Of a stretch of 64,000 nucleotides of DNA, positions 39,324 to 48,354 are shown in pieces. The stretch spans positions 62,001 to 126,000 of the forward strand of contig JAEUHC010000008.1 in the NCBI GenBank assembly GCA_016794785.1, in the 5' to 3' direction. The DNA is from Opitutaceae bacterium (GTDB lineage Bacteria; Verrucomicrobiota; Verrucomicrobiia; Opitutales; Opitutaceae). Position 1 is the first letter of the stretch; every line of letters starts with the position of its first letter. The position numbers and the translations under genes were made by a program. Under the pieces are notes generated by a model. That model saw nothing but the letters and a program-made list of their open reading frames with translations, was not told where the DNA came from and did not search any database.

Positions 39324-40634
39324 TCACTTGCCCGACTTCGGGAGCTTGGTGCGATAGATGGGCACGGCCCGGGGCGGAGTCGGCTGGCTGTCGTGCTGAT
39401 CGAAACGCGACCAGCCGGCATTGCCGATGTAGAAAAAGTCGCCGCCAGTCCCCAGGCAGCCCAGCGATGGGGCGGCCATCGCGAGATGACCCGATTCGAT
39501 CACTTTCACCGCCAGAATCGCGTCGGCCGTGCCTTCCATTTGGATGCGCAGCACCCGGCTCGGGCGCAGGCCGTTCTGCACCGCGAGCAAGTGGCCGCTC
39601 GGCGCCAAAGCGAGACCATCGATGCCGATGAGCGACGTGTCCGCCGGTGGTTCCAGCCGCCGCACCTGCCTCGCCACCAGATCCACCCGCAGCAGGCCGC
39701 CCGCAAAATCAGACACCACCGCGACATCACCCAGGACCACGATGCCTTGGACGGACATGAATTCGTTGCTCTCCACCCAAGGCTCAAGCGCGCTGCCCCC
39801 GGGGGCCAGCCGCCACAGGATCGGCGCGCCACTGTCGGTGACCCAGACCGTCCCATCCTCGCCCAACGCGAGATCGCCGAGCACATGGGGATAACGGTCC
39901 CCGGCGCCGCCCCCGGCCGGCAACACACGCCGCACCGCGCCGCTCGTGAGATCGATCTCAGCGAGAGCAGCGCGGCCGTCGAGATCCGGGGCAAAGCCGC
40001 GCATCGCCGGGACCGCGGAGGTCGCCGCCCAAATCGTTTCGCCCGCCTCGTCGATCGCCAGGCCGAACACGCCGTAGAGGTCCTCACCCTCGGGCGTGAG
40101 ACGGCGCAACGTCTCGTCCTTGCCCCGCACCCAAATGGCGCGGCCGTGGACATCGCCGAAAAAGAATTCACCCGTCTTCGCCCGCCACGCGATGCCCTCC
40201 ATGAGCCCGGTCACGCCACGCAGGGAAAAAGCGATCTCGCCCGGGCCGGAAGGGTGGGCGTTGGCCGCGAGTTTTTTGACGACGGCCTCGAAATCCTTGC
40301 GCGCCTTCAGCGGCGCAAAGTCCGCGGATTTTTCCACCGGCGAGTTCACGCCGAGCTTCGCGAGCCGCCCAAGCGTCGCGATCGCCTCGTCGGGCTGGCC
40401 GGCGGCGACCTGCGCGGCGGCGAGATTGACGAGCATGCGGGGATAGTCGGGCCGCAACGCGACCGCTTCCTCCATTTTGGCCAAGTAGGTCGCCGTGTCT
40501 TTCTCCTCCGCGGCTACGGTCGCCTCACGCGCGAGCCGCAGCGCCAGCGCCGTGGCGGACTCGGCCGCCGGGACGCGGCAAACGCCCGCCAAGGCCAGCA
40601 GCGCCGCAAAAAAATTAGAGCCCCAGGATCGCAC
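39324..40634 (-). CDS. Secreted protein with TPR-like N-terminus and NHL/SMP-30-type beta-propeller
   Basis: A 436-residue exported protein from the GTG at 40634, which begins a good signal peptide (about 1-24, ending RVPAAES). Residues 25-100 resemble one to two TPR hairpins (AKMEEAVALRPDYPRMLVNL, then AAGQPDEAIATL). Residues 120-430 form repeated beta blades with GIAWRAKTGEFFFGD, FGLAIDEAGETIWAAT, LGDLALGEDGTVWVTDSG and IDGLALAPSGHLLAVQNG, typical of NHL/SMP-30 propellers. It overlaps the stop of the upstream gene by 20 bases and is last in a four-gene operon. Possible lactonase or binding role; no metal-site residues can be confirmed. Confidence 0.78.
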   Translation of the reverse strand: MRSWGSNFFAALLALAGVCRVPAAESATALALRLAREATVAAEEKDTATYLAKMEEAVALRPDYPRMLVNLAAAQVAAGQPDEAIATLGRLAKLGVNSPVEKSADFAPLKARKDFEAVVKKLAANAHPSGPGEIAFSLRGVTGLMEGIAWRAKTGEFFFGDVHGRAIWVRGKDETLRRLTPEGEDLYGVFGLAIDEAGETIWAATSAVPAMRGFAPDLDGRAALAEIDLTSGAVRRVLPAGGGAGDRYPHVLGDLALGEDGTVWVTDSGAPILWRLAPGGSALEPWVESNEFMSVQGIVVLGDVAVVSDFAGGLLRVDLVARQVRRLEPPADTSLIGIDGLALAPSGHLLAVQNGLRPSRVLRIQMEGTADAILAVKVIESGHLAMAAPSLGCLGTGGDFFYIGNAGWSRFDQHDSQPTPPRAVPIYRTKLPKSGK

Positions 40635-41727
40635 GCAGGACCGCCATCGCCATATCGATCGGGCTGCCGCCTCCTCCGCCGCCGCCCCCACTGGGCTGGC
40701 CGGCGCCGCCGCCTCCGCCACTGCTGCTGCTAGAGCCGCCGGAGCTGCCCCCGGATTGGCCACTTTGCTGCCCGCTTTGCTGGCCGCTGCCAGACTGCCC
40801 GGACCCTTGCTGTCCGCCTTGCTGACCTCCCTGGCCCCTCTGGCCGCCTTGCCCGCTTTGGCCGCCCCCGACTGAAGCTATTTTTTGGAGACCGCCTTTG
40901 CCAGCACCGACGATGCCGTTGGGATCGCCTTCATCACCGCCGTCGCCGGATTCGCCGCCTTGGCCGGATTTGCCACTCTTGCCGCCTTTGCCGCCGCGGC
41001 CGGCGGCCTTGTCGGCGATTGAGCCGCTTTCACCACCCGCACCGAGGCCTTGCCCGGAACCATCGCCCTTGCCGTCTTGACCTGATTTCCCCGCTCCATC
41101 GGCACCGAGTCCGGTGCCCGCGCGGATTTTGTCGTCCATCGTGCCGAAACCGTAGTCGTCCTTGCCGTTCGGCACGCCATCACCGTCGACGTCATCATCC
41201 CGGTCGTTCGGGATGCCGTCACCGTCCATGTCGTTGTCCTTCGCGTTGGGAATGCCATCGCCATCAAGATCGCCGTCGGGACCGCTGCGGCCGTCGGCCG
41301 AGATGCGGCCCAATTCGGGAGCGCTCCCACCGCCGCCTTCGCCACCCTCGCCACGCCGGCCCATCACCCCGGAAAACGTGAAGCGCACAAAGTCCACCTG
41401 GCTCGTGCTGAGCGTGGCCCGGTGGCGGATCGCGGCGTCCCGCACGGTTTCCATTTCCCATTTGCGGCGGCGCGCTTCCTCGCGATCCGCAATGGGCCCG
41501 AAAAGACAGATGAGATTCTCGTGGCGATAGCGGACATACCAGCCCTCGTCGCTCGGGCCGAGGCCGGTGGCGTTGATGCCGGCATATTTGCCGCGGAATT
41601 CCTCCGCCGGCAGCTGCATCAAATCAGGAATCGCTTCGACCGGATAAATGATGGTGGTGGCGCGGGCGAATGACACGAGGCCCGCGGCCAGCGCGAGCCC
41701 GAGACGGAAAGTGGAGAGGGTTTTCAC
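40615..41727 (-). CDS. Secreted protein with thrombospondin type-3 repeats and Gly/Gln/Ser-rich tail
   Basis: A 370-residue exported protein from the GTG at 41727, which opens a clean signal peptide (1-23, SFARA). Residues 24-125 are a globular domain with no known match. Residues 153-191 contain three consecutive calcium-binding type-3 repeats (D-DGDGIPN-KD pattern with full Asp sets). From about 200 to 360 the chain is low-complexity: Gly/Lys, then Gly/Gln, then Gly/Ser. A hydrophobic end (MAMAVLRAILGL) closes it. It looks like a calcium-stabilised surface or matrix protein. Third gene of the operon; 25 bases separate it from the second. Confidence 0.75.
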   Translation of the reverse strand: MKTLSTFRLGLALAAGLVSFARATTIIYPVEAIPDLMQLPAEEFRGKYAGINATGLGPSDEGWYVRYRHENLICLFGPIADREEARRRKWEMETVRDAAIRHRATLSTSQVDFVRFTFSGVMGRRGEGGEGGGGSAPELGRISADGRSGPDGDLDGDGIPNAKDNDMDGDGIPNDRDDDVDGDGVPNGKDDYGFGTMDDKIRAGTGLGADGAGKSGQDGKGDGSGQGLGAGGESGSIADKAAGRGGKGGKSGKSGQGGESGDGGDEGDPNGIVGAGKGGLQKIASVGGGQSGQGGQRGQGGQQGGQQGSGQSGSGQQSGQQSGQSGGSSGGSSSSSGGGGGAGQPSGGGGGGGGSPIDMAMAVLRAILGL

Positions 41728-41752
41728 GCAGAGGGGGATGCAGTGCGGTTTG

Positions 41753-42604
41753 CTACAGACCGGCCGGGATGGCGCGGCCTTTTTCAACGCGATTGCCTGA
41801 TTGCACGCCGGTCGGCTGGCGCCCCCCGGTGCCCGTGCCCTTTTCGTGATGCTGCGTGTTGCCGGCGTTCTGCTGCGTGGCTGAGGTCGATCCGGCCATG
41901 CCAGGCGTGGGTTCGATGCGCATCGCGGAATCGCCGATGGAAACAGCGGAGGGCTTGCCGTCGGGAGCACCAGCGGGGTTGTTGCCCGCGGCACTCTCAC
42001 CTTGGAGCCCGCCCACCTGCACCCCGCCCGGCTGGCCCCCACCCTGCGCGCCGCCACCCTGCTGGCCGCCTTGCTGGCCCGGAGGCGGTCCGCCCTGCTG
42101 GCCAGCCCCCGCACCGCCCAAAGGATTGGGAATCTGCGGCAGGCCCCCGCCTTGCTGCGCAGGATCAATGCCGAGACCACCGGGCGTGGGCAGACCGGGC
42201 AAACCCCCTTGGCCGCCGGGCACGCCCAGGGGATTAGGCACGCCGGGGAGACCGGGCACGGAAATTTGCGGCGATTTCTGCCCTTGATTCGGCTGTGCGC
42301 CGCCACCGCTGCCTGGGCCGTTGCCCCCGACTTTGCTCGGGTTGGCATTCTCGTCCCCCGGCAATTCAAAGTCCCCAATCATGCCGTGCTCGGACTTTTT
42401 CGCGACGGGATGAGTCGAGCCATCCAACAACGCCGGATCAGGCACCGGACCGCGGGCGGCGCCGCGGGCCGAGCCTGATTTGGCCGCAGCAGAAGAACCC
42501 GACCGCGAGGCGGACGACGGCGCATCGGCCGCGCCCGCCACGCTGGCGAAGATGAAGCCAGCGAGCGCAGACGCGGCGGCAAAACGGCATGAGATGGTTC
42601 GCAT
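41753..42604 (-). CDS. Secreted Gly/Pro/Gln-rich low-complexity protein
   Basis: A 283-residue exported protein with a signal peptide (1-25, ending SVAGA). Apart from a short conserved-looking segment (GMIGDFELPGDENAN near 75) it is composed of Gly, Pro, Gln and Leu repeats such as PGLPGVPNPLGVPGGQGG and QQGGQQGGG. It is an extended, probably disordered secreted protein, and collagen-like only superficially because the triplets are not regular. Second gene of the operon; the first ends 8 bases upstream. No function can be assigned. Confidence 0.7.
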   Translation of the reverse strand: MRTISCRFAAASALAGFIFASVAGAADAPSSASRSGSSAAAKSGSARGAARGPVPDPALLDGSTHPVAKKSEHGMIGDFELPGDENANPSKVGGNGPGSGGGAQPNQGQKSPQISVPGLPGVPNPLGVPGGQGGLPGLPTPGGLGIDPAQQGGGLPQIPNPLGGAGAGQQGGPPPGQQGGQQGGGAQGGGQPGGVQVGGLQGESAAGNNPAGAPDGKPSAVSIGDSAMRIEPTPGMAGSTSATQQNAGNTQHHEKGTGTGGRQPTGVQSGNRVEKGRAIPAGL

Positions 42605-42612
42605 GGTGAAAA

Positions 42613-44322
42613 TCAACCGCGGCTGTTGGAGAGCGTGCACGCGATCGTGACCGTGGGCGGCGGCGTGCCACTGCGGACCTGAAGGAGCATCTCGACATCG
42701 CGATAACCCTTGCGGCGACCGACGACTTGGTAGTCGCCGGGCAGCATCTTGATGACATTGGTCTCGAACTTCGAGGGCTGCCGGAAATTGGCGATGGAGA
42801 CCCAAGTATTCCCGTCGGATCGGAAAGTGACCTCGACGGGCTTGTTCTGCGCCATGAGCAGGGCATGGAGCTGCTGCACGCGATCGCTGTTCACGAGGTA
42901 GGACGGTTTGACCGCCATGGCTTCGTTGAAACGTTTGATGGCGGACTGGAACTCGGCCTTGTTGGCAAACTGCTCGGCAGCCTCGATGTATTTTTCGTAT
43001 TGCAGAAGGGCGCGGATGACGGTGCCGGCGCGGGTATAGCCTTCCTTGGCGTCGGTGTTCTCCGGCTCGAGTTCGAGGGTTTCGTTGTAGGCGTCGCGCG
43101 CTTCACGCCACTGGAAGGCCTTTTCATGGGCAAAGCCACGGGCGAGGGTCTTCTGCACGGATTCCTTGTGCGCGCTCTCACGGGCGGACTTGAGCAGCGC
43201 CTGCACGTCCGACTTCTGCGGATAGACTTTTAGCGCGGCCTGATACTCGGCGATGGCCTTCGCCCAATCCTTCTCCTTCACGGCGGCGTCGGCGGCATTC
43301 TTGGCGGCGGCAAACTTCGTTTCCTTCTCCAGCCGGCTCGCGCGCGATTGCCCTTCCTGCGCGGCGGCCGACTGGCCGTCGAGGGCAAAGGCTTTCTTGT
43401 AGGATTCGGCCGCGTCGGCAAAACGCGCCTCACGCTCAAGCTTTTCGCCCTGCTGGAGCAACGCATAGACTCGATCGATATTCTCTGCGCGCTTGAGGCC
43501 GGCGACCGCAATCTCGTTGCCGTGAGCCTTCTCCAATACCGCCTGAAAGGCCTGCTGCGCCTCAAGTTTGGCTCCCCGGGTCAAAGCCCGTTGGCCGGCG
43601 ACGAGGCGTTCGCGCACGAAGTCGGCGAGGGCATCCTCGGCGCGCTTGAGCTGCACAAAGCCGGAGTCGAAAACTTCCTTCGCGCCGGTGAAGTTGCCGT
43701 CATTGAGCAGGCGGTTGCCCGCGGCGGCCGCGGAGAAAGCCTCATCCAGCGCCTCGGCCGCGAGCGGACGGGCGACTTCGAGCTCTTTTACACGCAGCAG
43801 TATCTTGTTGTAGGCCTGCTGGGCCTCGCCCCGGATTTTGACGTTGGCGCTGAAGGCCTCGATATCGTTCCGCAAGGTCTCGAAGACCTTGAGCGCCCGG
43901 CCCCACTGGCGCTCGGAAAGCAGGTGCGAGCCGGTGTTGTATTCAGTCTCCATGCGCACCAAGTCCTGGACCTGCCGCGGATGGTCGGCGGGCATGCGGC
44001 GCAATTCGCCGAGGGACTTGGTCGCGAGATCACGCAGCTGCTCGGCCTTGGTTTGGGCACGAAATGATGCGTTGGCATCGGCCACGGTCTCGTCCTCCGC
44101 CGTCGCCACGGCGCGCGAAGAAAATACTTCCGGGCCGAACACGAGCTTCACGCCGCGGATAACGAGACCTGCGCACACGAGCAACCCGACGAAACCGCCG
44201 AGACTCCAAGCCGCGATGCGGGGCACAGTCCATTTTGATCGGGCCTGCTCGCGCCCGGCGTCGGGGTTCCAATGAATGATACGGCGTTTCTTCGCGGAGT
44301 TGTGATCGGGTTCCTCGGCCAT
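42613..44322 (-). CDS. Membrane-anchored helical-repeat protein with PEGA-like C-terminus
   Basis: A 569-residue protein with a basic cytoplasmic N-terminus, one membrane segment at about 35-56 and a large extracytoplasmic part. This part is made of TPR-like helical repeats (for example AAESYKKAFALDGQSAAAQEG, AIAEYQAALKVYPQKSD, ARDAYNETLELEPEN, AIKRFNEAMAVKPSY). The last ~70 residues look like a PEGA-type beta domain (VTFRSDGNTWVSI, KMLPGDYQVVGRRKGYRDVEM). It is first in a four-gene minus-strand operon with three secreted proteins and could be their assembly or anchoring partner. No family name is certain. Confidence 0.78.
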   Translation of the reverse strand: MAEEPDHNSAKKRRIIHWNPDAGREQARSKWTVPRIAAWSLGGFVGLLVCAGLVIRGVKLVFGPEVFSSRAVATAEDETVADANASFRAQTKAEQLRDLATKSLGELRRMPADHPRQVQDLVRMETEYNTGSHLLSERQWGRALKVFETLRNDIEAFSANVKIRGEAQQAYNKILLRVKELEVARPLAAEALDEAFSAAAAGNRLLNDGNFTGAKEVFDSGFVQLKRAEDALADFVRERLVAGQRALTRGAKLEAQQAFQAVLEKAHGNEIAVAGLKRAENIDRVYALLQQGEKLEREARFADAAESYKKAFALDGQSAAAQEGQSRASRLEKETKFAAAKNAADAAVKEKDWAKAIAEYQAALKVYPQKSDVQALLKSARESAHKESVQKTLARGFAHEKAFQWREARDAYNETLELEPENTDAKEGYTRAGTVIRALLQYEKYIEAAEQFANKAEFQSAIKRFNEAMAVKPSYLVNSDRVQQLHALLMAQNKPVEVTFRSDGNTWVSIANFRQPSKFETNVIKMLPGDYQVVGRRKGYRDVEMLLQVRSGTPPPTVTIACTLSNSRG

Positions 44323-44593
44323 GGCGGATGGGGGTGGCGGGTTGGAAGACTGAAACGTGAGTGCTAGGACGGCTGAGCCGGCACTTGGTTAGACGAACAC
44401 TGGTTTCTGTTGTTCAGATTGGGGTCGGAATCTGAAGCGAGGTGAACATGCGGGCATGGCCCCAAAATGCAAAGGGCATTCCAAATTCAACGGAGCTTTT
44501 TTGTAACGGTTCGGTCGGCTCGAAGGCCGGGCGCTTGCCAATTTTCACCTTCCGCTCATATATCCCGGTCTGAGCCCCGCACTCCCCCCCGCC

Positions 44594-45409
44594 ATGAACA
44601 TTCCGGCCCGCCTGCTCTTGTCCGCCCTCGCCGCCCTGGCCCTCTCCTCATGCTATCAGGTGCCGGTGACAGGCCGGAGCGCGATCAGCCTCGTTGACGA
44701 CAAGGAGCTCACCAAGATGAGCATCACGATGTTCGACGATGAGAAACGCCGCACCAAGGTCTCGCGCGATCCGGCCCGCATCGCCCAGCTCCAGCGCGTA
44801 GGCGAACGCATCTCAAAGGTCGTCTTCTGGGATATGCCTGATGCCGACTGGGAGTTCGTCGTGTTCGACCGGCCGGAGGTCAATGCGTTCGCCATGGCCG
44901 GCGGCAAAGTCGGCGTCTACACCGGCCTCTACAAAGTCGCCAAGACAGACGACGAGGTAGCCGCCGTCATCGCCCACGAAATCGCCCACGTGACCGCCAA
45001 ACATGTGCATGAGCGACTCTCCCGCGAACTCGCCGTGCGCACCGTGGGGGCCGTCGGCATGATCGGCGGCGCAGTCGCTGGCGCGCCGGGCCTCACGATT
45101 GACATGCTGGGCGCGGCCTACGGGCTCACGACCGAACTCGGCGGCTTCGCCTACGACCGCCGCGCCGAGAAGGAGGCCGATTACATTGGCCTCATGTATA
45201 TGGCCCGCGCCGGCTACGACCCGCAAGCCGCCATCCGCGTCATGGAAGCGCTCGACGCCACATCCGCCAACGAACCGATGCCGCCGGCCTTTCTCTCCAC
45301 CCATCCCACCGGTCCCGAACGCATCATCCAGCTCATGGATGCCATGCCCAAGGCTCTTGAGGAAATGGAAAAGAGCTCCTACCGCACCGGCCCAAAAATC
45401 GTGAAGTAA
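44594..45409 (+). CDS. M48-family metalloprotease lipoprotein (LoiP/YcaL-like)
   Basis: A 271-residue zinc protease. The signal peptide ends in lipobox LSSC (C20), so it is a lipoprotein. The zinc motif is H128-E-I-A-H132 with the third ligand in RRAEKEADYIGL, and FLSTHPTGPERI is the conserved C-terminal block. Family members (LoiP, YcaL, BepA) cut misfolded envelope proteins at the outer membrane. A perfect bidirectional terminator follows. The 271 bases before the ATG hold no gene. Confidence 0.92.
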   Translation: MNIPARLLLSALAALALSSCYQVPVTGRSAISLVDDKELTKMSITMFDDEKRRTKVSRDPARIAQLQRVGERISKVVFWDMPDADWEFVVFDRPEVNAFAMAGGKVGVYTGLYKVAKTDDEVAAVIAHEIAHVTAKHVHERLSRELAVRTVGAVGMIGGAVAGAPGLTIDMLGAAYGLTTELGGFAYDRRAEKEADYIGLMYMARAGYDPQAAIRVMEALDATSANEPMPPAFLSTHPTGPERIIQLMDAMPKALEEMEKSSYRTGPKIVK

Positions 45410-45417
45410 CGAGGCGC

Positions 45418-45446
45418 AAAAAAGGCGGACCATTAAGTCCGCCTTT
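45418..45446. terminator. Bidirectional intrinsic terminator between convergent metalloprotease genes
   Basis: A perfect 10-bp stem (aaaggcggac / gtccgccttt) with the 6-base loop cattaa is preceded by three further A and followed by at. The A-run and T-run let it act for both the M48 gene (plus) and the YugP-like gene (minus). Confidence 0.9.
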
Positions 45447-45487
45447 ATCATGCCTCACTTGTCCCCGTCGGGCGCGGCCAACACCGG

Positions 45488-46177
45488 TCAATCCTCCCGA
45501 CGGCCGGAGAGTAGCAGCAGGATGTGGAGCAAGCTGCCGAGGGCCGCCACAAAGCCCGCCACATAGGTGAGGGCGGCGGCGTCGAGCGTCTGGTGCACGC
45601 CAGGCATCTCGTCTCTATCCACAATTCCGAGATTCACCAACTCGGCCTTGGCGCGACGGCTCGCGTCAAACTCCACCGGCAGGGTCACGAGCTGGAATAG
45701 GCAGATCAACCCGAGCGCGATGGCGCCGATCGTGAGCAGCATCCCTCCAAACGCCGATCCGATCAGCACGATGCCGAGGATCAGGACGAGGTTCGACACC
45801 CCCGCGGCAATCTGGGTCGCCGGCGCGAGCGTCTGACGAATCGTCATCATGGAATAACCGACCTTGTGTTGGATCGCATGGCCCGCCTCGTGGGCAGCAA
45901 CACCCAGCGCGGCCAGACTCGTGCCGTGATAGTTATGCTCTGACAGCGCGAGCCGCTTGTTCATCGGATCGTAGTGGTCGGTCAATTCGCCCGGGACTTC
46001 GACGATTTCGACGTCCGCAATGCCGGCCGAATCCATCACAGCTTGAGCTGCCTCCCGGCCAGTGATGCCGCCGCGGGAGCGAATCTCGACGTTCTTGGCG
46101 TAGGCGCTCCGGATGCGAAACTGGGCATACAAACCGAAAAGCATCGGAACGATGATAAGGATGATCCAGATAAGCAT
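45488..46177 (-). CDS. YugP-type membrane zinc metallopeptidase
   Basis: A 229-residue membrane protein with an N-terminal anchor (1-18), a zinc motif H96-E-A-G-H100 and two to three further membrane segments (about 108-165 and 205-224). The downstream Glu in PVEFDASRRA is the likely third ligand. This matches the YugP/neutral zinc metallopeptidase family, whose substrates are unknown. A 24-base G-free leader of ccaccactacc type precedes the ATG, as for the stress genes elsewhere in the window. Confidence 0.9.
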   Translation of the reverse strand: MLIWIILIIVPMLFGLYAQFRIRSAYAKNVEIRSRGGITGREAAQAVMDSAGIADVEIVEVPGELTDHYDPMNKRLALSEHNYHGTSLAALGVAAHEAGHAIQHKVGYSMMTIRQTLAPATQIAAGVSNLVLILGIVLIGSAFGGMLLTIGAIALGLICLFQLVTLPVEFDASRRAKAELVNLGIVDRDEMPGVHQTLDAAALTYVAGFVAALGSLLHILLLLSGRRED

Positions 46178-46277
46178 GGTAGTGGTGGTTTAAAAGGTGA
46201 ACGAAAAGGGCGCGGCGTTGTGCCGCACACACCCTGCACCTTAATCAATTCCGGAAATTATCCAGCGTATTCGACCG

Positions 46278-46307
46278 GATTGGAAAGCGCGCCTCGCGCT
46301 TCCAATC
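46278..46307 (-). terminator. Hairpin after the Gfo/Idh/MocA gene
   Basis: Arms gattggaaagcgc and gcgcttccaatc pair over 12 bp with one bulged A, with the loop gcctc. It lies 30-60 bases after the oxidoreductase stop and upstream of the YugP-like gene. No T-run follows, so it is a probable terminator or a dispersed palindrome. Confidence 0.5.
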
Positions 46308-46337
46308 GCCCGACCGCTGGTTTCAGCCGCCTTGACC

Positions 46338-47486
46338 TCAAGCCAGGGCAGGCACATCGACCCAACGGCGCTCGGCCCAAGACTTCAGGCCCAGTTCCGC
46401 GAGTTGCACACCCTTGGCTCCCTGAAAGAGATTCCACGGGAACGGATCCCCCTTCACCACATGGCGGAGGAAGAGCTCCCATTGGATCTTGAACGCATTG
46501 TCGTAAACGCCCTGGTCCGGCACCCGCGTCCAGCCGTCGAAGTATTTGATCGGGCTGTCGATGTCGGGATTCCAGATGCAACGCGGCGTAGCCGAGAGAT
46601 GCTGCGCCGTGCAATCGCGCAGGCCCGCGACCGCCGTGCCGTGAGTGCCGTCCACTTGGAGTGTCAGAAGATCGTCGCGGCGCACGCGCACATCCCACGA
46701 GGAGTTGAACTGGCAGACGATGCCATTGGCCAACTCGAACGTCGCATACGCCGAGTCGTCCGCCGTGCACTTGTAGGGTTTCCCCGCCTCGTCCCAACGC
46801 GTCGGGATGTGTGTCGCGCCAAGGCACGTGAGTGACTTCACTTCACCGAACAAATTCTGGATCACATACTGCCAGTGGCAGAGCATATCGACGATGATGC
46901 CGCCGTCGTCTTCCTTGCGATAGTTCCACGAGGGCCGCTGCAACTTCTCGTGCTCGCCCGTGAAGACCCAGTAACCAAACTCGCCGCGGACCGACAAAAT
47001 CTTCCCGAAAAAGCCGGTGTCGATCAGGTATTTCAACTTCAGCAGGCCGGGGAGCCAGAGCTTGTCCTGCACGACGCCGTTCTTCAGCCCGGCGGCGGTG
47101 ACCTCCTTGGCGAGCGCGAGAGCTTCCGCCGAAGTCGTCGCCGAGGGTTTCTCGCAGTAGATGTGTTTCTTCGCCGCGATGGCTTTGCGCACGCCCGTCG
47201 GCCGCTGGCCGGTCAGCGTCGCGTCGAAATAAACCTGGTTCGCCGGATCGGCGAGGGCCGCGTCGAGATTGGTCGAGTAGCGCTTGACGCCAGCGCGGGC
47301 CGCGAGGGCCGCGAGCTTGGCCTCGCTGCGCCCGATCAGAATCGGGTCGGGCATGATGACCTCGCTGTCGCCGAGCTTGATGCCACCCTGTTCGATGATG
47401 GCTTTGACGGAGCGCAGCAGATGCTGATTGGTGCCCATGCGTCCGGTGACGCCGTTCATGATGATGCCGACTTTGTGAGTGGTCAT
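46338..47486 (-). CDS. Gfo/Idh/MocA-family oxidoreductase
   Basis: A 382-residue NAD(P)-dependent sugar oxidoreductase homologue. The N-terminal Rossmann fold opens with VGIIMNGVTGRMG, the family EKP motif is CEKPSATT, and the C-terminal half is the substrate-binding beta-sheet domain (GGIIVDMLCHWQYVI supplies the Asp/His pair). It is probably cytoplasmic and acts on a sugar, sugar acid or inositol derivative. It is divergent from an AraC regulator 96 bases away, which probably controls it. Start at 47486 was chosen at the beginning of the Rossmann strand. Confidence 0.92.
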   Translation of the reverse strand: MTTHKVGIIMNGVTGRMGTNQHLLRSVKAIIEQGGIKLGDSEVIMPDPILIGRSEAKLAALAARAGVKRYSTNLDAALADPANQVYFDATLTGQRPTGVRKAIAAKKHIYCEKPSATTSAEALALAKEVTAAGLKNGVVQDKLWLPGLLKLKYLIDTGFFGKILSVRGEFGYWVFTGEHEKLQRPSWNYRKEDDGGIIVDMLCHWQYVIQNLFGEVKSLTCLGATHIPTRWDEAGKPYKCTADDSAYATFELANGIVCQFNSSWDVRVRRDDLLTLQVDGTHGTAVAGLRDCTAQHLSATPRCIWNPDIDSPIKYFDGWTRVPDQGVYDNAFKIQWELFLRHVVKGDPFPWNLFQGAKGVQLAELGLKSWAERRWVDVPALA

Positions 47487-47582
47487 GGTATTCCGAGGGG
47501 TTGAGGATTGAGCCCAAATCATACGCTGAAGCCGCGGCTTGCGTTAGCACACTTCCGACCTTTGCTAGCACGAATCCGACCC

Positions 47583-48344
47583 ATGCTCGCCTGGAGCCCC
47601 CTCCTCATCCAGAAGATTGAAATCCATGCGCTCGGTTTCGTGTTGAGAAAATTGCAGCTCAACCGCCACCGCGACGCCGAGGTCGCCGCGCATGGCCATG
47701 ACTACGCGCAGCTGATCCTCTACCTCACCGGCGAAGGCGTGCAGACCGTGAATGCCCGCCGCCATCGGGCCCACACGGGCGACCTCTTCGTGATCCCGGC
47801 GGGCACACCGCACGGTTTCTCCACCGTCGGACACAGCCGGCCGCTCTGTCTGGTGCTGGACTACGAACTCGAAGGCCATGGGCGTGTGCGCGCCGCGCAC
47901 CGCATGCTTTCGCCCGCGACGCTGAACGAGTTGCATGCGCTTCTCGCCCGCGTCCCGCGCAAAGGCCGCCTCACGCTCACCGACTATTCCGCGATCCTCG
48001 CGGTCGTCGCGCGCCTGCTTGGCCATGCCCCTGCTAACCCGGCACCGGCGCCCACGCTCTTCGAGTCACTGCGCGAGCACGTCCGCGCCCCCGCCCCGCT
48101 CAACCGGATCGCGCGCGGCCTCGGTTACCATCCCGATCACCTCAGCCGGAAGCTGAAACGCGAATCCGGCCTCGGCCTCCGCACGCTGCGCGACCGCGTG
48201 CGCCTCGAGGCCGCCGAGGCAGCACTGCGTTCGCTGCCCACGGTGGCCGAGGCCGCGACGCAATGCGGTTTCGACGACCCGAACTATTTTGCGCGCTGGT
48301 TCCGCCGCCAGACCGGCCAGACACCGAGCGCATGGCGCGGCTGA
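47583..48344 (+). CDS. AraC-family transcriptional regulator with cupin sensor domain
   Basis: A 253-residue regulator. The N-terminal AraC-type cupin (about 20-115; HGHDYAQLILYLTGEGV, GDLFVIPAGTPHGF) would bind a sugar-like effector. The C-terminal double helix-turn-helix (about 155-252) includes LNRIARGLGYHPDHLSRKLKRE and the family signature VAEAATQCGFDDPNYFARWFRRQTGQTPSAWR. It is divergent from the Gfo/Idh/MocA gene and likely binds the 96-base intergenic region. An open frame continues upstream, but ATG 47583 fits the family start. Confidence 0.92.
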   Translation: MLAWSPLLIQKIEIHALGFVLRKLQLNRHRDAEVAAHGHDYAQLILYLTGEGVQTVNARRHRAHTGDLFVIPAGTPHGFSTVGHSRPLCLVLDYELEGHGRVRAAHRMLSPATLNELHALLARVPRKGRLTLTDYSAILAVVARLLGHAPANPAPAPTLFESLREHVRAPAPLNRIARGLGYHPDHLSRKLKRESGLGLRTLRDRVRLEAAEAALRSLPTVAEAATQCGFDDPNYFARWFRRQTGQTPSAWRG

Positions 48345-48354
48345 GGCCCGCGGA

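Noticed and set aside
41753..42604. Collagen-like triple-helix domain
   Set aside because: Gly and Pro are abundant but a regular Gly-x-y register is not kept over more than a few triplets.
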